From CBDDLD01 sp965230605 (GTDB taxonomy: Bacteria > Bacteroidota > Bacteroidia > Flavobacteriales > Flavobacteriaceae): a stretch of 64,000 nucleotides of DNA. The notes under the pieces were generated by a model. The model was not told the DNA's origin, searched no databases, and was given only the letters and a program-made list of their open reading frames with translations. A program made the translations under genes and the position numbers. Within the stretch, counting starts at the first letter, position 1, and each line of letters opens with the position of its first letter. Shown piece after piece: positions 8,206 through 17,571 of the stretch. Location: NCBI GenBank assembly GCA_965230605.1, contig CBDDLD010000004.1:496001-560000 (forward strand), given 5' to 3'.

Positions 8206-9144
8206 ATGGATAAAAATTTTGCTAAAGATGTTTTAAATGGGCTAACTGCACCAGATAAATACTTATCGTCAAAATATTTTTATGACGATAATGGAAGCCG
8301 CATATTTCAGGAGATCATGAATATGCCTGAGTATTACCTTACTGATGCTGAATTCGAAATATTATCTCTGCAATCCAAACAAATTATTGAAGCACTAGAG
8401 TTTTCTGAACCATTTAATATTATTGAGTTAGGGGCTGGTGACGGTATCAAGACATTTAAACTGTTGGATTATTTGGTAAATAACAATGTCGTATTTAGTT
8501 ATGTGCCTATCGATATTTCACAAGAGGCAATAGATATATTAACAGATAGTTTGAAGCGAAGACTTCCAAACTTAGATGTGAAACCTCAAGTTGGCGATTA
8601 TTTTGAAGTGCTTAAGAAAGGGAGTTTAGGTGATAGGCCAAGTCTATTATTATTTCTTGGGAGTAATATAGGGAACTACATGCCTAATGAAGTTAAAAAT
8701 TTATTGCAATTATTTCGCAATGAGATGAAGGAAGGCGATAAGCTTTTAATTGGATTTGACCTCAAGAAGAACCCGATAACGATTAGAAAAGCCTATGATG
8801 ACCCACATGGCATAACGAAACGATTTAACATCAATCTGCTACTTCGAATTAATAGAGAATTAGATGCTGATTTTAAAGTAGATGATTTTGACTTTTATTG
8901 CCATTACAATCCTGAAAATGGAGAAGTAAAAAGCTATATTGTAAGTCTTAGAGATCAAAAGGTAGATATTAAATCATTAGGCGTACAAATTCAATTTGGA
9001 TATAACGAATTAATATGGACCGAGCTTTCTAAAAAATATAGTATCTCTGAAATAGAAGTATTAGCTTCTAATAATGACTTTAAAGTAAACCATAATTTTT
9101 TAGATTGTAAGCACTATTTTACAGATAGCCTCTGGGAAAAGTGA
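8206..9144 (+). CDS. egtD: L-histidine N(alpha)-methyltransferase EgtD
   Basis: 312 aa. Trimethylates histidine to hercynine with SAM, the substrate of EgtB. Typical opening KYFYDDNGSRIFQEI and MPEYYLTDAE, then the SAM loop IIELGAGDGIKT around residues 66-78, and FLGSNIGNY further on. Normal family length. Starts one base after the egtB stop, giving a tightly coupled egtBD pair. No egtC amidohydrolase or egtE C-S lyase is in the window, so the last step must be encoded elsewhere or done by a general PLP lyase. Last gene of the redox operon: the next gene starts 45 bases later. Confidence 0.93.
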   Translation: MDKNFAKDVLNGLTAPDKYLSSKYFYDDNGSRIFQEIMNMPEYYLTDAEFEILSLQSKQIIEALEFSEPFNIIELGAGDGIKTFKLLDYLVNNNVVFSYVPIDISQEAIDILTDSLKRRLPNLDVKPQVGDYFEVLKKGSLGDRPSLLLFLGSNIGNYMPNEVKNLLQLFRNEMKEGDKLLIGFDLKKNPITIRKAYDDPHGITKRFNINLLLRINRELDADFKVDDFDFYCHYNPENGEVKSYIVSLRDQKVDIKSLGVQIQFGYNELIWTELSKKYSISEIEVLASNNDFKVNHNFLDCKHYFTDSLWEK

Positions 9145-9189
9145 TTGAAATTTATTCCTTATTTTTAATAGACTAAAACCACACCACAT

Positions 9190-12100
9190 ATGTTGTCTAG
9201 TTTAAAACGAAGTGCTCCAATATTCTTGTCTCTACTGTTTAGCGCTTGCGCAACTTATAACCTACAAGTTAAAGATAGTCAGCCTAATGAAAATTCTGAG
9301 AGTAATATTGAACACTCATTTTACCTCATTGGCGATGCCGGAAATTCGGAATTAGGAGAACGTACAGAAGCCATTAAAGACTTTGAACAAGCCCTTAATA
9401 ATGCTAAAAAGAATAGCACTGCAATTTTTCTTGGAGACAATATTTATCCATCTGGGCTTCCTGAAGAAGGATCAGAGGGTAGTGCACTTGCAAAGCATAG
9501 ATTACAAGTTCAGGTAGATGCCGTTAAGAATTTTAAAGGCAAAACTATATTCATTCCCGGTAACCACGATTGGTATAATGGGATAGATGGCTTAAAGCGT
9601 CAAGAACGATTTATAGAAGCAGCCTTAGGAAAGAATACGTTTTTACCAGAAAAAGGATGTCCTATCGAAAAGGTAGATATTTCAGATGATATTGTACTTA
9701 TCATAGTAGATTCACAATGGTATATCACTAATTGGGATAAGCACCCTAAGATTAATGACAATTGCGAGTTTAAAACGAGAGCCAGATTTATTGACGAGTT
9801 TGAGAGCCTTATTAAAAAATCTAGAGGTAAAACAACTGTAGTAGCTATACACAATCCAATGTTCACTAACGGTTCTCATGGTGGACAGTACAGCTTTGGA
9901 TCTCACATGACACCAATTCCATTTTTAGGAACACTGAAAAATATTATTAGAAAAACAGGAGGTGTGTCTCATGCAGATTTACAAAATGTACGTTACAGAG
10001 AGCTCAAAGATCGTTTGGTAACACTTGCTCAAGAAAATGATAAGGTCATATTTGTGTCTGGTCACGATCATAACCTTCAGTATATCGTTGAGGCTAATAT
10101 TCCTCAAATTGTGAGTGGATCAGGTTCTAAAACATCTCCAACAAGAAATGTAGGAGGGGGTAAATTTTCCTATGGAACTCAAGGTTATGCAGTATTGGAT
10201 GTATACAAAGATGGATCTTCACAAGTGAGATTTTATTCGGCAGAAGATGACCAATGGGTGTATACAACCCAAGTATTAAAAGCAAATAAAAGTAATGAGG
10301 TCAATTACCCATCATCAGGTTTTGCAAGTAGAGTAAGTGCATCTATTTATTCTGAATCTGAAACCGATAAAAGTAATTTCTACAAAAAGTTATGGGGTGA
10401 CCGTTACAGGAAATACTTTAGTACTTCGGTAAATATTCCTACAGTAAGTTTGGACACATTATATGGAGGATTAAAGCCAGTACGCAAAGGAGGAGGACAT
10501 CAGTCAAAATCACTACGTTTAGAAGATCCACAAGGGCGACAGTACGTAATGCGTGCTCTTAGAAAAAATGCAGTTCAATATTTACAAGCTGTGGTATTTC
10601 AAGATCAATATGTGACCGAAGAATTTAAAGGAACAGACACAGAAGCTCTGTTGTTAGATGCATTTACGGCTTCTCATCCCTATGCGCCATTTACAATTGC
10701 AGATCTGTCTAAAGCAGTAGATGTATACTATACACAACCAAGATTATTTTATGTGCCAAAGCAAAAAGCCATAGGGAAATATAATGATGAGTTTGGAGAC
10801 GAAATATATATGATCGAAGAACGAGCTTCAGACGGACATGGAGATAAAGTCGGATTTGGGTATTCAGATAAGTTGATAAGTACCTATGATATGTTAGAGA
10901 AAATACGTGAGGATGAAGATCATATGGTTGATGAGCCTGCTTATATAAGAGCAAGATTGTTTGATATGGTTATTGGGGATTGGGATCGCCATCAAGACCA
11001 GTGGCGTTGGGCTGTATTTAAAGAGGATGGAAAAACAATTTACAGGCCAGTGCCAAGAGATAGAGATCAGGCTTTTTCACTAATGGATGATGGTGCTTTA
11101 ATGAAAACGGCGACATTCTTAATTCCACCACTTCGATTATTGAGGTCGTATAGTTCTGAATTAAGAGATCCTAAATGGTTTAATGTTGAACCCTATCCAT
11201 TAGATGTTGCATTGCTTACTAAATCAACCAAAGCACATTGGGATAATGAAGTGCAAACCATTCAAAACAACTTAACCGAATCTGTTATAGACAAAGCGTT
11301 TTTAAATTTCCCTGAAGAAGTAAGAGATGAAACAATTTCTGAGATCAAACAAAAGCTTCTAGGCAGAAAGGCGAGTCTTCAAGAGATATCAGATGAATAC
11401 TTTGATATCGTAAACAAATACGCTACTGTTAGAGGAACCGATAAAGACGATTGGTTTGAAATAGAACGCCTAGAAAATGGATTAACCTCAGTGAAGGTAT
11501 ACCGAATAAAGAAAGGCGAAAAGAAAGACTTGTTCCATGAGCGTGTCTATAAACCTTCAGAGAATAAAGAAATATGGGTGTTTGGATTAGATGATGATGA
11601 CTATTTCGAGGTGAAAGGTGATGGGAAAGGGACTATTGCTGTGCGTTTAATAGGCGGGCAAAATAAAGACACCTACAATGTTATTAATAGTAGAGGTGTT
11701 CATATATATGACTACAAGTCTAAAGAAAGCATTTTTGAAAGCAACAAAGGTCATCGCCACTTAAAAGATGATTATTATACAAACATTTATGACTTCAAAA
11801 AAGTAAGATATAATTCTAGAGTTGTTTTACCTTCTATTGGATTTAATCCGGATGACGGGTTAAAAGTTGGTGTCGGAGGGACGTTTAAAAAGAATGGGTA
11901 CGATGGTGAAAAATATACGTCTTTACATTCTGTTGTTGCACAAGTATACTTTGCTACAGGTGGTTTTGATGTTAATTATAAAGGCGAGTTTGCTGAGATA
12001 TTTAACAATATAAATTTAGGTTTGAACGCTACATTTTCCAGCCCAAATTTTGCTGTCAATTTCTTCGGATTTGGTAATTCAACACCTAACCTTAATACAG

Positions 12101-12891
12101 ATCCTGAAAATGGCATGGATGAAGAATCATTAGATTACAATCGTGTACGAAAGTCGGTATATAGTGTAGGACCTTCTCTAATTAAATATGGGGAGTATGG
12201 AAGCAAAGTATCTGTTTCAGTAAATTACCAATCTATAGAGATCGAAAACACACAAGATCGTTTTATCAATGAATTTTTCCAGACCAATGCTCAGCCAGAC
12301 AGGGATGAGTTTATAACTACGGAGTTTAATTATAGTTTTAGCAATGCAGATAATGACGCATTCCCAACATTAGGATTTAATTTTGATTTAGCCTTGGGCT
12401 ATGTCACAAACATTAATAATTCTAATGATTATTCCTATGTTGTGCCTAGTATTGGATTTGACTATAAGATTGATGCTACAGGCAATTTGGTACTAGCATC
12501 ACATGCGGAAGGACAGTTTAATTTTGGCGATGAGTTTGAGTTTTATCAGGCAGCTAATATTGGGGGAAATAGAGGTTTAAGAGGTTATAGAAATGAACGT
12601 TTTTCCGGAAAGAGAGCATTTTATCAAAGTACAGATTTAAGATATAAGCTTAAACGCGTAAAAACATCAGTTTTACCATTAGAATATGGTGTTTATGGGG
12701 GTTTTGACTATGGTAGAGTTTGGGTTGACGATGATTTAGTGTCTGACCCTGACTTTAATGAAAATAGATTAAACACTTCTGTTGGAGGTGGACTTTTTAT
12801 AAATATGGTAGATATGTTATCGCTAAATCTAGGAGCTTTTACTTCTAAAGATAACCTGAGAATTGCATTTGCTTTCGGATTTACATTCTAA
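9190..12891 (+). CDS. Calcineurin-like phosphoesterase with kinase-like middle and Omp85-type barrel
   Basis: 1233 aa lipoprotein-type protein; lipobox ends at C20. Residues about 43-360 are a metallophosphoesterase: GDAG (D49), GDNIY (D83), GNHDW (N125-H126), H221 and GHDH (H292, H294). Residues about 870-1233 form an outer-membrane barrel of the Omp85/surface-antigen type, with GGNRGLRGY at 1125-1133 and a C-terminal Phe. The middle (about 400-860) is unusual: YVMRALRKN (452-460), MIEERAS (541-547), GDWDRHQDQW (596-605) and RDRDQAF (623-629) resemble the Lys, hinge, DRH catalytic and metal-binding Asp blocks of FAM20/HipA/CotH-type atypical kinases. Likely anchored at the outer membrane with the enzyme part periplasmic. 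Substrate unknown. Outer domains sure; kinase idea inferred. Confidence 0.85.
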   Translation: MLSSLKRSAPIFLSLLFSACATYNLQVKDSQPNENSESNIEHSFYLIGDAGNSELGERTEAIKDFEQALNNAKKNSTAIFLGDNIYPSGLPEEGSEGSALAKHRLQVQVDAVKNFKGKTIFIPGNHDWYNGIDGLKRQERFIEAALGKNTFLPEKGCPIEKVDISDDIVLIIVDSQWYITNWDKHPKINDNCEFKTRARFIDEFESLIKKSRGKTTVVAIHNPMFTNGSHGGQYSFGSHMTPIPFLGTLKNIIRKTGGVSHADLQNVRYRELKDRLVTLAQENDKVIFVSGHDHNLQYIVEANIPQIVSGSGSKTSPTRNVGGGKFSYGTQGYAVLDVYKDGSSQVRFYSAEDDQWVYTTQVLKANKSNEVNYPSSGFASRVSASIYSESETDKSNFYKKLWGDRYRKYFSTSVNIPTVSLDTLYGGLKPVRKGGGHQSKSLRLEDPQGRQYVMRALRKNAVQYLQAVVFQDQYVTEEFKGTDTEALLLDAFTASHPYAPFTIADLSKAVDVYYTQPRLFYVPKQKAIGKYNDEFGDEIYMIEERASDGHGDKVGFGYSDKLISTYDMLEKIREDEDHMVDEPAYIRARLFDMVIGDWDRHQDQWRWAVFKEDGKTIYRPVPRDRDQAFSLMDDGALMKTATFLIPPLRLLRSYSSELRDPKWFNVEPYPLDVALLTKSTKAHWDNEVQTIQNNLTESVIDKAFLNFPEEVRDETISEIKQKLLGRKASLQEISDEYFDIVNKYATVRGTDKDDWFEIERLENGLTSVKVYRIKKGEKKDLFHERVYKPSENKEIWVFGLDDDDYFEVKGDGKGTIAVRLIGGQNKDTYNVINSRGVHIYDYKSKESIFESNKGHRHLKDDYYTNIYDFKKVRYNSRVVLPSIGFNPDDGLKVGVGGTFKKNGYDGEKYTSLHSVVAQVYFATGGFDVNYKGEFAEIFNNINLGLNATFSSPNFAVNFFGFGNSTPNLNTDPENGMDEESLDYNRVRKSVYSVGPSLIKYGEYGSKVSVSVNYQSIEIENTQDRFINEFFQTNAQPDRDEFITTEFNYSFSNADNDAFPTLGFNFDLALGYVTNINNSNDYSYVVPSIGFDYKIDATGNLVLASHAEGQFNFGDEFEFYQAANIGGNRGLRGYRNERFSGKRAFYQSTDLRYKLKRVKTSVLPLEYGVYGGFDYGRVWVDDDLVSDPDFNENRLNTSVGGGLFINMVDMLSLNLGAFTSKDNLRIAFAFGFTF

Positions 12892-12939
12892 AAACTTTTA
12901 CATAAGATAATGTAGAATTAACCTTTTCGTTGCTTTGTG

Positions 12940-12955
12940 TAGCTAAATTTAGCTA
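12940..12955. promoter_or_regulatory. 16-bp perfect palindrome abutting the ppk1 start
   Basis: TAGCTAAATTTAGCTA is a perfect inverted repeat without spacer whose last base is the A of the ppk1 ATG. A dimeric repressor could bind here, or the mRNA could fold over the start. About two such palindromes would be expected by chance in 64 kb of this composition, so the position rather than the repeat itself is the argument. Confidence 0.35.
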
Positions 12956-14985
12956 TGCAGAGTAATAAATTTTTCCATAGAGATCTTAGCTGGTTGTCTT
13001 TTAATGAACGTGTGCTCCAAGAGGCTGAAGATACTACCAATCCATTATATGAACGTCTGAAGTTTTTAGCCATATTCTCCTCAAATTTGGATGAGTTTTA
13101 CAGAGTTCGTGTCTCTAAATTGCGTCAATTTAGAAACCTTCAAAAAGACGTGAAGGAAAAACTTAATGAACGCCCAAAGAAAATCATAAAAGCCATACAA
13201 TCTAAAGTAGATGATTTGCAAAAACGATTTGGTTATGTGTTCGAAAATCAAATCATCAAGGAACTCAAATCTGAGAGTATTTACCTTTTTGAAAAGGAGG
13301 ACTTTACACCAGAGCAAAAGGTGTTTTCATCAAACTATTTTAAGATTCATCTAAAAAATGAAATCAATGTTTACTATCCTGAGAAGGACAAGGACTTTTC
13401 ATTTATAAAAGATGGGAGTATGTTTCTCTGTGTAGACGCAAAAAACTTACTTCTCATAGAAATACCAACATCGACCTACGAGCGATTTGTCATTTTACCT
13501 TCCTCAGAAGAAGGCTCTCATTTTATCACATATATTGAAGAAATTATAAAAGATAATTTAGGAGAGATCAAATCGAGTTTAGCAAAGAAGAAAGCTTTTG
13601 CAGTTAAGATTACAAGGGATGGAGAGCTTTACTACGATGAATATGAAGGGGATATGTTAAATTTAATAAAGGAAGGCTTAAAAAAACGTAGTGAAGGCTT
13701 ACCAACACGATTACTATACGATTTTAATATTGATAGTTCTACACTTAAGCGTTTACGCAAAAGTTTACACTTAAATAAGACGGATTTAATGCCCGGTGGC
13801 AAGTTTCACAACTTTAGCGATTTCTTTAAATTTCCTGTATTTAAAGACAAGTTACAATTGTTAGCCAAAGAGAGAACACCATTAAATCACCCGACGTTAA
13901 ATACAGACGTTTCTTTAGTCGACCAGATTTATGAAAACGACGAACTCTTATGTTTTCCTTATCAGAAGTACGATTATGTACCACAATTGATAGAAGAAAT
14001 CGCAGAGAATAAAGATGTACATTCCGTCAGTATTACCCTCTACAGAGTTTCAAAGGACTCCGCAGTGGCTAAAGGCTTACTAAAATGCTTAGACTATGGA
14101 AAAAAGGTGACAGTTTTTATAGAGGCGAAAGCTAGGTTTGATGAAGAAAATAATATTATCTGGGGAGAACGTTTAAAACGAAGCGGAGCAAAGGTTCTAT
14201 ACAGTATGCCAGAAATTAAAGTGCATTCTAAAATATTATTAATAGAGTCTAAAGTAAAAGATATCGCCTACATAGGTACAGGAAATTTTAATGAGAAAAG
14301 CGCAAAACTATACACAGATTTTGCCTTACTCACATCTAATATTGAAATCACTGCCGACCTTAAACAAGTCTTTAGTTATTTAAATAGTCCAGATGAAAAG
14401 CCAAGTTTGAAATTATTGTGGATGTCTCCTTTCCTAACCCGAGATGCAATTTGTAGTAGAATTGAGAATGAAATCAATCTTGTAAAAGAAGGGAAAGAAG
14501 GAGCACTTTGCTTTAAAATGAATAGTTTAGAAGACGAGATTATTATTAAAAAACTATACGAAGCCTCTAGTGAAGGTGTTAAAGTGGACCTTATTGTTAG
14601 AGGCATATGCCGCCTCATCCCTCAGGTTGAAGGGCTTAGTGAAAACATAAATGTCATAAGTATAGTTGGTAAATATCTAGAGCATTCCAGAGTATATATG
14701 TTTAATAATGATGGTGTTAAAGATATTTTTATTGCTTCAGCAGATTGCATGAAGCGCAATTTAGATCATAGAATAGAAGTTGCAACACCGATTTTAGATC
14801 AAAGACTGAAGCATACCATTATAGAGTATTTAGAACTACAGTGGTTAGATAATGTTAAAGCAAGGGTAATTGACGAAAATAATTCTAATACATACAAATA
14901 CGGAGGGAGTGAAAGCATAGAATCACAAAAAGCGTTTTACGATTATCTTAGGGCAAAACGAATGTCGAAATCTCAATTAATCTAA
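12955..14985 (+). CDS. ppk1: Polyphosphate kinase 1
   Basis: 676 aa, near the usual 690. Polymerises the gamma phosphate of ATP into polyphosphate, at the inner face of the membrane. Domains in order: N domain (FFHRDLSWLSFNERVLQEA), head domain, then C1 and C2 PLD-like catalytic domains. H424 in IKVHSK is the phosphorylated His; EHSRVYMF and SADCMKRNLDHRIEVATP are the C2 active-site blocks. Oddity: Y439 in AYIGTGNFNEK stands where E. coli has the second conserved His (AHIGTGNFNEK). Converges with the propeller lipoprotein, 9-base overlap. A palindrome abuts its start. Confidence 0.94.
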   Translation: MQSNKFFHRDLSWLSFNERVLQEAEDTTNPLYERLKFLAIFSSNLDEFYRVRVSKLRQFRNLQKDVKEKLNERPKKIIKAIQSKVDDLQKRFGYVFENQIIKELKSESIYLFEKEDFTPEQKVFSSNYFKIHLKNEINVYYPEKDKDFSFIKDGSMFLCVDAKNLLLIEIPTSTYERFVILPSSEEGSHFITYIEEIIKDNLGEIKSSLAKKKAFAVKITRDGELYYDEYEGDMLNLIKEGLKKRSEGLPTRLLYDFNIDSSTLKRLRKSLHLNKTDLMPGGKFHNFSDFFKFPVFKDKLQLLAKERTPLNHPTLNTDVSLVDQIYENDELLCFPYQKYDYVPQLIEEIAENKDVHSVSITLYRVSKDSAVAKGLLKCLDYGKKVTVFIEAKARFDEENNIIWGERLKRSGAKVLYSMPEIKVHSKILLIESKVKDIAYIGTGNFNEKSAKLYTDFALLTSNIEITADLKQVFSYLNSPDEKPSLKLLWMSPFLTRDAICSRIENEINLVKEGKEGALCFKMNSLEDEIIIKKLYEASSEGVKVDLIVRGICRLIPQVEGLSENINVISIVGKYLEHSRVYMFNNDGVKDIFIASADCMKRNLDHRIEVATPILDQRLKHTIIEYLELQWLDNVKARVIDENNSNTYKYGGSESIESQKAFYDYLRAKRMSKSQLI

Positions 14986-15783
14986 TGTTAGCTTATATAG
15001 GTTTCCGCCATCAATTTTAGTTCTTTCATCACCAATATATACAACATTCTCAGTTTTATAGCAAAGCCCTTCTTTCTGTGAGCTGTGATTAAAAGAAACG
15101 ACTTCAACAGTGCCTGAAAAAAAACCATCGCCTTCAAAGTCCTTTAAGCGCCATAACTTATCATGGTTTAAGATTAATACTTCTTTACCATCATCTCTAA
15201 TATCAGCAGCTGTAATTTTGTTATTCTTGCCTTCAAGATTATATTCCGATATAATTTCACTCTTGTGATCTCCAACCCGATTCGGGACTTTTAAAACTAT
15301 GAATTTCTTGTCCTCTTTACTAAAGATGTAAAAATGATTGCTCCATAAGAAAAACGCTTCAAAATCTTTAGACTTATGGTCTTTCGGAATAGTAAATGTG
15401 ATTTTATCGGCTTCAGCTTCGTCATTATTTAAATCAGTAGCACTTACTTTATAGATCGTGAAAGATGCTCTTTTTTTAGAATTATTACCAAAATCTCCAA
15501 TATAAACATTACCATCAGAATCAGAGGTGAGATCCTCCCAATCCATATTTTTTGCATTCTTTATTTTGATATTTCTTACAATAGTTCCTAAAGTATCAAT
15601 GGCGTATAGTCGCTTTTTATTACCGGAGTCTTCAATAGTCCATATGTAGTCATATTGCGGAATAACCTCAAGGGCAGAGGCTTCCTTAAGCGCCTTAGGC
15701 ATATCGGCTACAACAGTAAGATTTCCGGTATTACATCCTAAAATTAGAATAGAAACTAATAAGACTATTTTCTTCAAACTCAC
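14977..15783 (-). CDS. Beta-propeller-like lipoprotein of unknown function
   Basis: About 268 aa from GTG 15783 (or TTG 15777). The frame stays open upstream, but that part would run into the divergent flavoprotein gene, and the segment after GTG is a good lipoprotein signal (KKIVLLVSILILGC, lipobox Cys about residue 17). The body has repeated strands such as DYIWTIEDSGNKKRLYAI, DWEDLTSDSDGNVYIGDFGN and DIRDDGKEVLILNHDKLW, which look like propeller blades of the SdiA-regulated/esterase-like-phytase sort. No catalytic residues identified. Probably periplasmic, lipid-anchored. Its 3' end overlaps ppk1 by 9 bases. Function not recognised. Confidence 0.7.
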   Translation of the reverse strand: MSLKKIVLLVSILILGCNTGNLTVVADMPKALKEASALEVIPQYDYIWTIEDSGNKKRLYAIDTLGTIVRNIKIKNAKNMDWEDLTSDSDGNVYIGDFGNNSKKRASFTIYKVSATDLNNDEAEADKITFTIPKDHKSKDFEAFFLWSNHFYIFSKEDKKFIVLKVPNRVGDHKSEIISEYNLEGKNNKITAADIRDDGKEVLILNHDKLWRLKDFEGDGFFSGTVEVVSFNHSSQKEGLCYKTENVVYIGDERTKIDGGNLYKLTLD

Positions 15784-15823
15784 AATCGATTTATTAATGC
15801 TAAATTTACGCAGATTATATGAT

Positions 15824-17038
15824 ATGAAGCACTGTAACCTAATTATTATTGGAGGAGGAGCAGCAGGGTTTTTTGCGGCGATTAATGTAGCTGAAATGTC
15901 GCCACATCTATCCATATGTATACTAGAACGGGGTAAAGAAGGCTTGCAGAAAGTTAAGGTTTCTGGAGGTGGACGATGCAACGTTACTCATGCCGAATTT
16001 ACGCCCTCCGAATTAGTGTTAAACTATCCTAGAGGAGAGAAAGAATTACTGGGACCATTTCATACGTTTATGACTGGAGATACCATTGAGTGGTTCCAAC
16101 AACGAGGTATTGAAATGAAAATAGAAGAGGACGGTAGAATGTTTCCTGTTTCAGATTCGTCGCAAACCATTATTGACTGCTTTCTGAATGAAGCTAAAAG
16201 GCTGAATATTGAAATAGAGTATGGGCATACTGTAAAAGCGATTACTACCGAGAGTTCTGGTTTTGTAGTAGGTACTAATAAAGAGCAATTGTCTTCAGAT
16301 CAACTCATCATAGCTACAGGAAGTAATCCCAAAGTCTGGACAATGCTCAAAGATTTAGGACATCAAATTGTTGATCCGGTTCCTTCACTGTTCACATTTA
16401 ATATCGATGATAAGCGCATAAAAAACATACCGGGTGTTGTAGCTCCTGATGTCAGTGTTGAGGTCTTAGGATCTCAATTATATTCAGAAGGGCCATTGTT
16501 AATGACACATTGGGGAATGAGTGCTCCTGCAATTTTAAAATTATCTGCTTTTGGAGCAATAGAGCTTGCGAAGCGCTCTTATCAGTTTGAAATTGCAGTA
16601 AATTTTATTCAACAAGACTTGCAATCATGCATCGATGATTTAAAAGCCACCAAACATGCAGGTGTAAAGAAAACCATATACAACTCACCTATGTTTAATC
16701 TTCCTAAACGACTCTGGCAGCAATTAGTATTAGCCTCAGAAATAGGAAAAGATGAACGATGGGCAGATATAAGGAATGACCGATTAGAACAGTTAGCTCA
16801 GCAATTGACAAGAGCCGTTTTTAAAGTTAATGGGAAAAGCACGTTTAAAGAAGAGTTTGTGACAGCAGGAGGAGTCGATCTAAAGGAGATTAATTTTAAG
16901 ACCTATGAAAGTAAGTTGATTCCCAATTTGTATTTTGCGGGCGAGGTAATTAATGTAGATGCAGTCACAGGGGGGTTTAATTTTCAAAATGCTTGGACAG
17001 GCGCCTATATTGCTGCGCAATCAATATCAAGATCATGA
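15824..17038 (+). CDS. HI0933/YhiN-family FAD flavoprotein
   Basis: 404 aa from ATG 15824; an in-frame ATG at 15797 is possible, but the Rossmann start MKHCNLIIIGGGAAG fits the family from 15824. The FAD loop is G10-G-G-A-A-G, followed by KVKVSGGGRCNVTHAEF, diagnostic for the HI0933 (YhiN) family, and by the closing FAGEVINVDAVTGGFNFQNA block. Family members are FAD-dependent, poorly characterised oxidoreductases or aminoacetone-oxidase-like proteins. Cytoplasmic. Overlaps the DUF1697 gene by four bases (ATGA). Confidence 0.88.
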   Translation: MKHCNLIIIGGGAAGFFAAINVAEMSPHLSICILERGKEGLQKVKVSGGGRCNVTHAEFTPSELVLNYPRGEKELLGPFHTFMTGDTIEWFQQRGIEMKIEEDGRMFPVSDSSQTIIDCFLNEAKRLNIEIEYGHTVKAITTESSGFVVGTNKEQLSSDQLIIATGSNPKVWTMLKDLGHQIVDPVPSLFTFNIDDKRIKNIPGVVAPDVSVEVLGSQLYSEGPLLMTHWGMSAPAILKLSAFGAIELAKRSYQFEIAVNFIQQDLQSCIDDLKATKHAGVKKTIYNSPMFNLPKRLWQQLVLASEIGKDERWADIRNDRLEQLAQQLTRAVFKVNGKSTFKEEFVTAGGVDLKEINFKTYESKLIPNLYFAGEVINVDAVTGGFNFQNAWTGAYIAAQSISRS

Positions 17039-17571
17039 AAACGTATATAGCACTTTTGAGAGGAATCAATGTTAGCGGACAAAAAAAGATTCCAATGGCA
17101 GATCTGAGACAGCTTATGAATGATTGTGGTTTTAAGAATGTAAAAACGTATATCCAAACGGGTAACATCATTTTCAAGACAGATCATTCTATTAGTCAGT
17201 CCACAAAAAAAATTGCAGACGCTATAAAAAAGCATTTTGATTATGAGGTGCCAGTAATTGTAGTTGAACCGGGATATATTAAACAAATTTTGGACGAGTG
17301 TCCATTTGAAGAAGAGAAAAAGATTAAAAGTTATTTTACACTACTATATACAACACCGGATATAGCTATGGTATCTGAATTAAATAAGTTAAACTATCCG
17401 GATGAGGAGTTTCTTATTACAGATAAATGCATCTACTTTTTTAGTGGTGTAGGTTACGGACGTACAAAATTCAATAATAATTTTTTCGAAAGAAAATTAA
17501 AAGTAACTGCTACAGCCAGAAACTATAATACAATGATGAAGTTGTTATCTTTGTCGCAAGAATTAGCATAA
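17035..17571 (+). CDS. DUF1697-domain protein
   Basis: 178 aa from ATG 17035, which overlaps the preceding TGA. Starts MKTYIALLRGINVSGQKKIP and continues with LRQLMNDCGFKNVKTYIQTG, the signature of DUF1697. About 178 residues is the usual full length. No biochemical role is firmly known. Four-base overlap upstream and one-base overlap with the mevalonate-pathway gene downstream place it in an operon with isoprenoid genes; that may be only transcriptional convenience. Confidence 0.88.
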   Translation: MKTYIALLRGINVSGQKKIPMADLRQLMNDCGFKNVKTYIQTGNIIFKTDHSISQSTKKIADAIKKHFDYEVPVIVVEPGYIKQILDECPFEEEKKIKSYFTLLYTTPDIAMVSELNKLNYPDEEFLITDKCIYFFSGVGYGRTKFNNNFFERKLKVTATARNYNTMMKLLSLSQELA

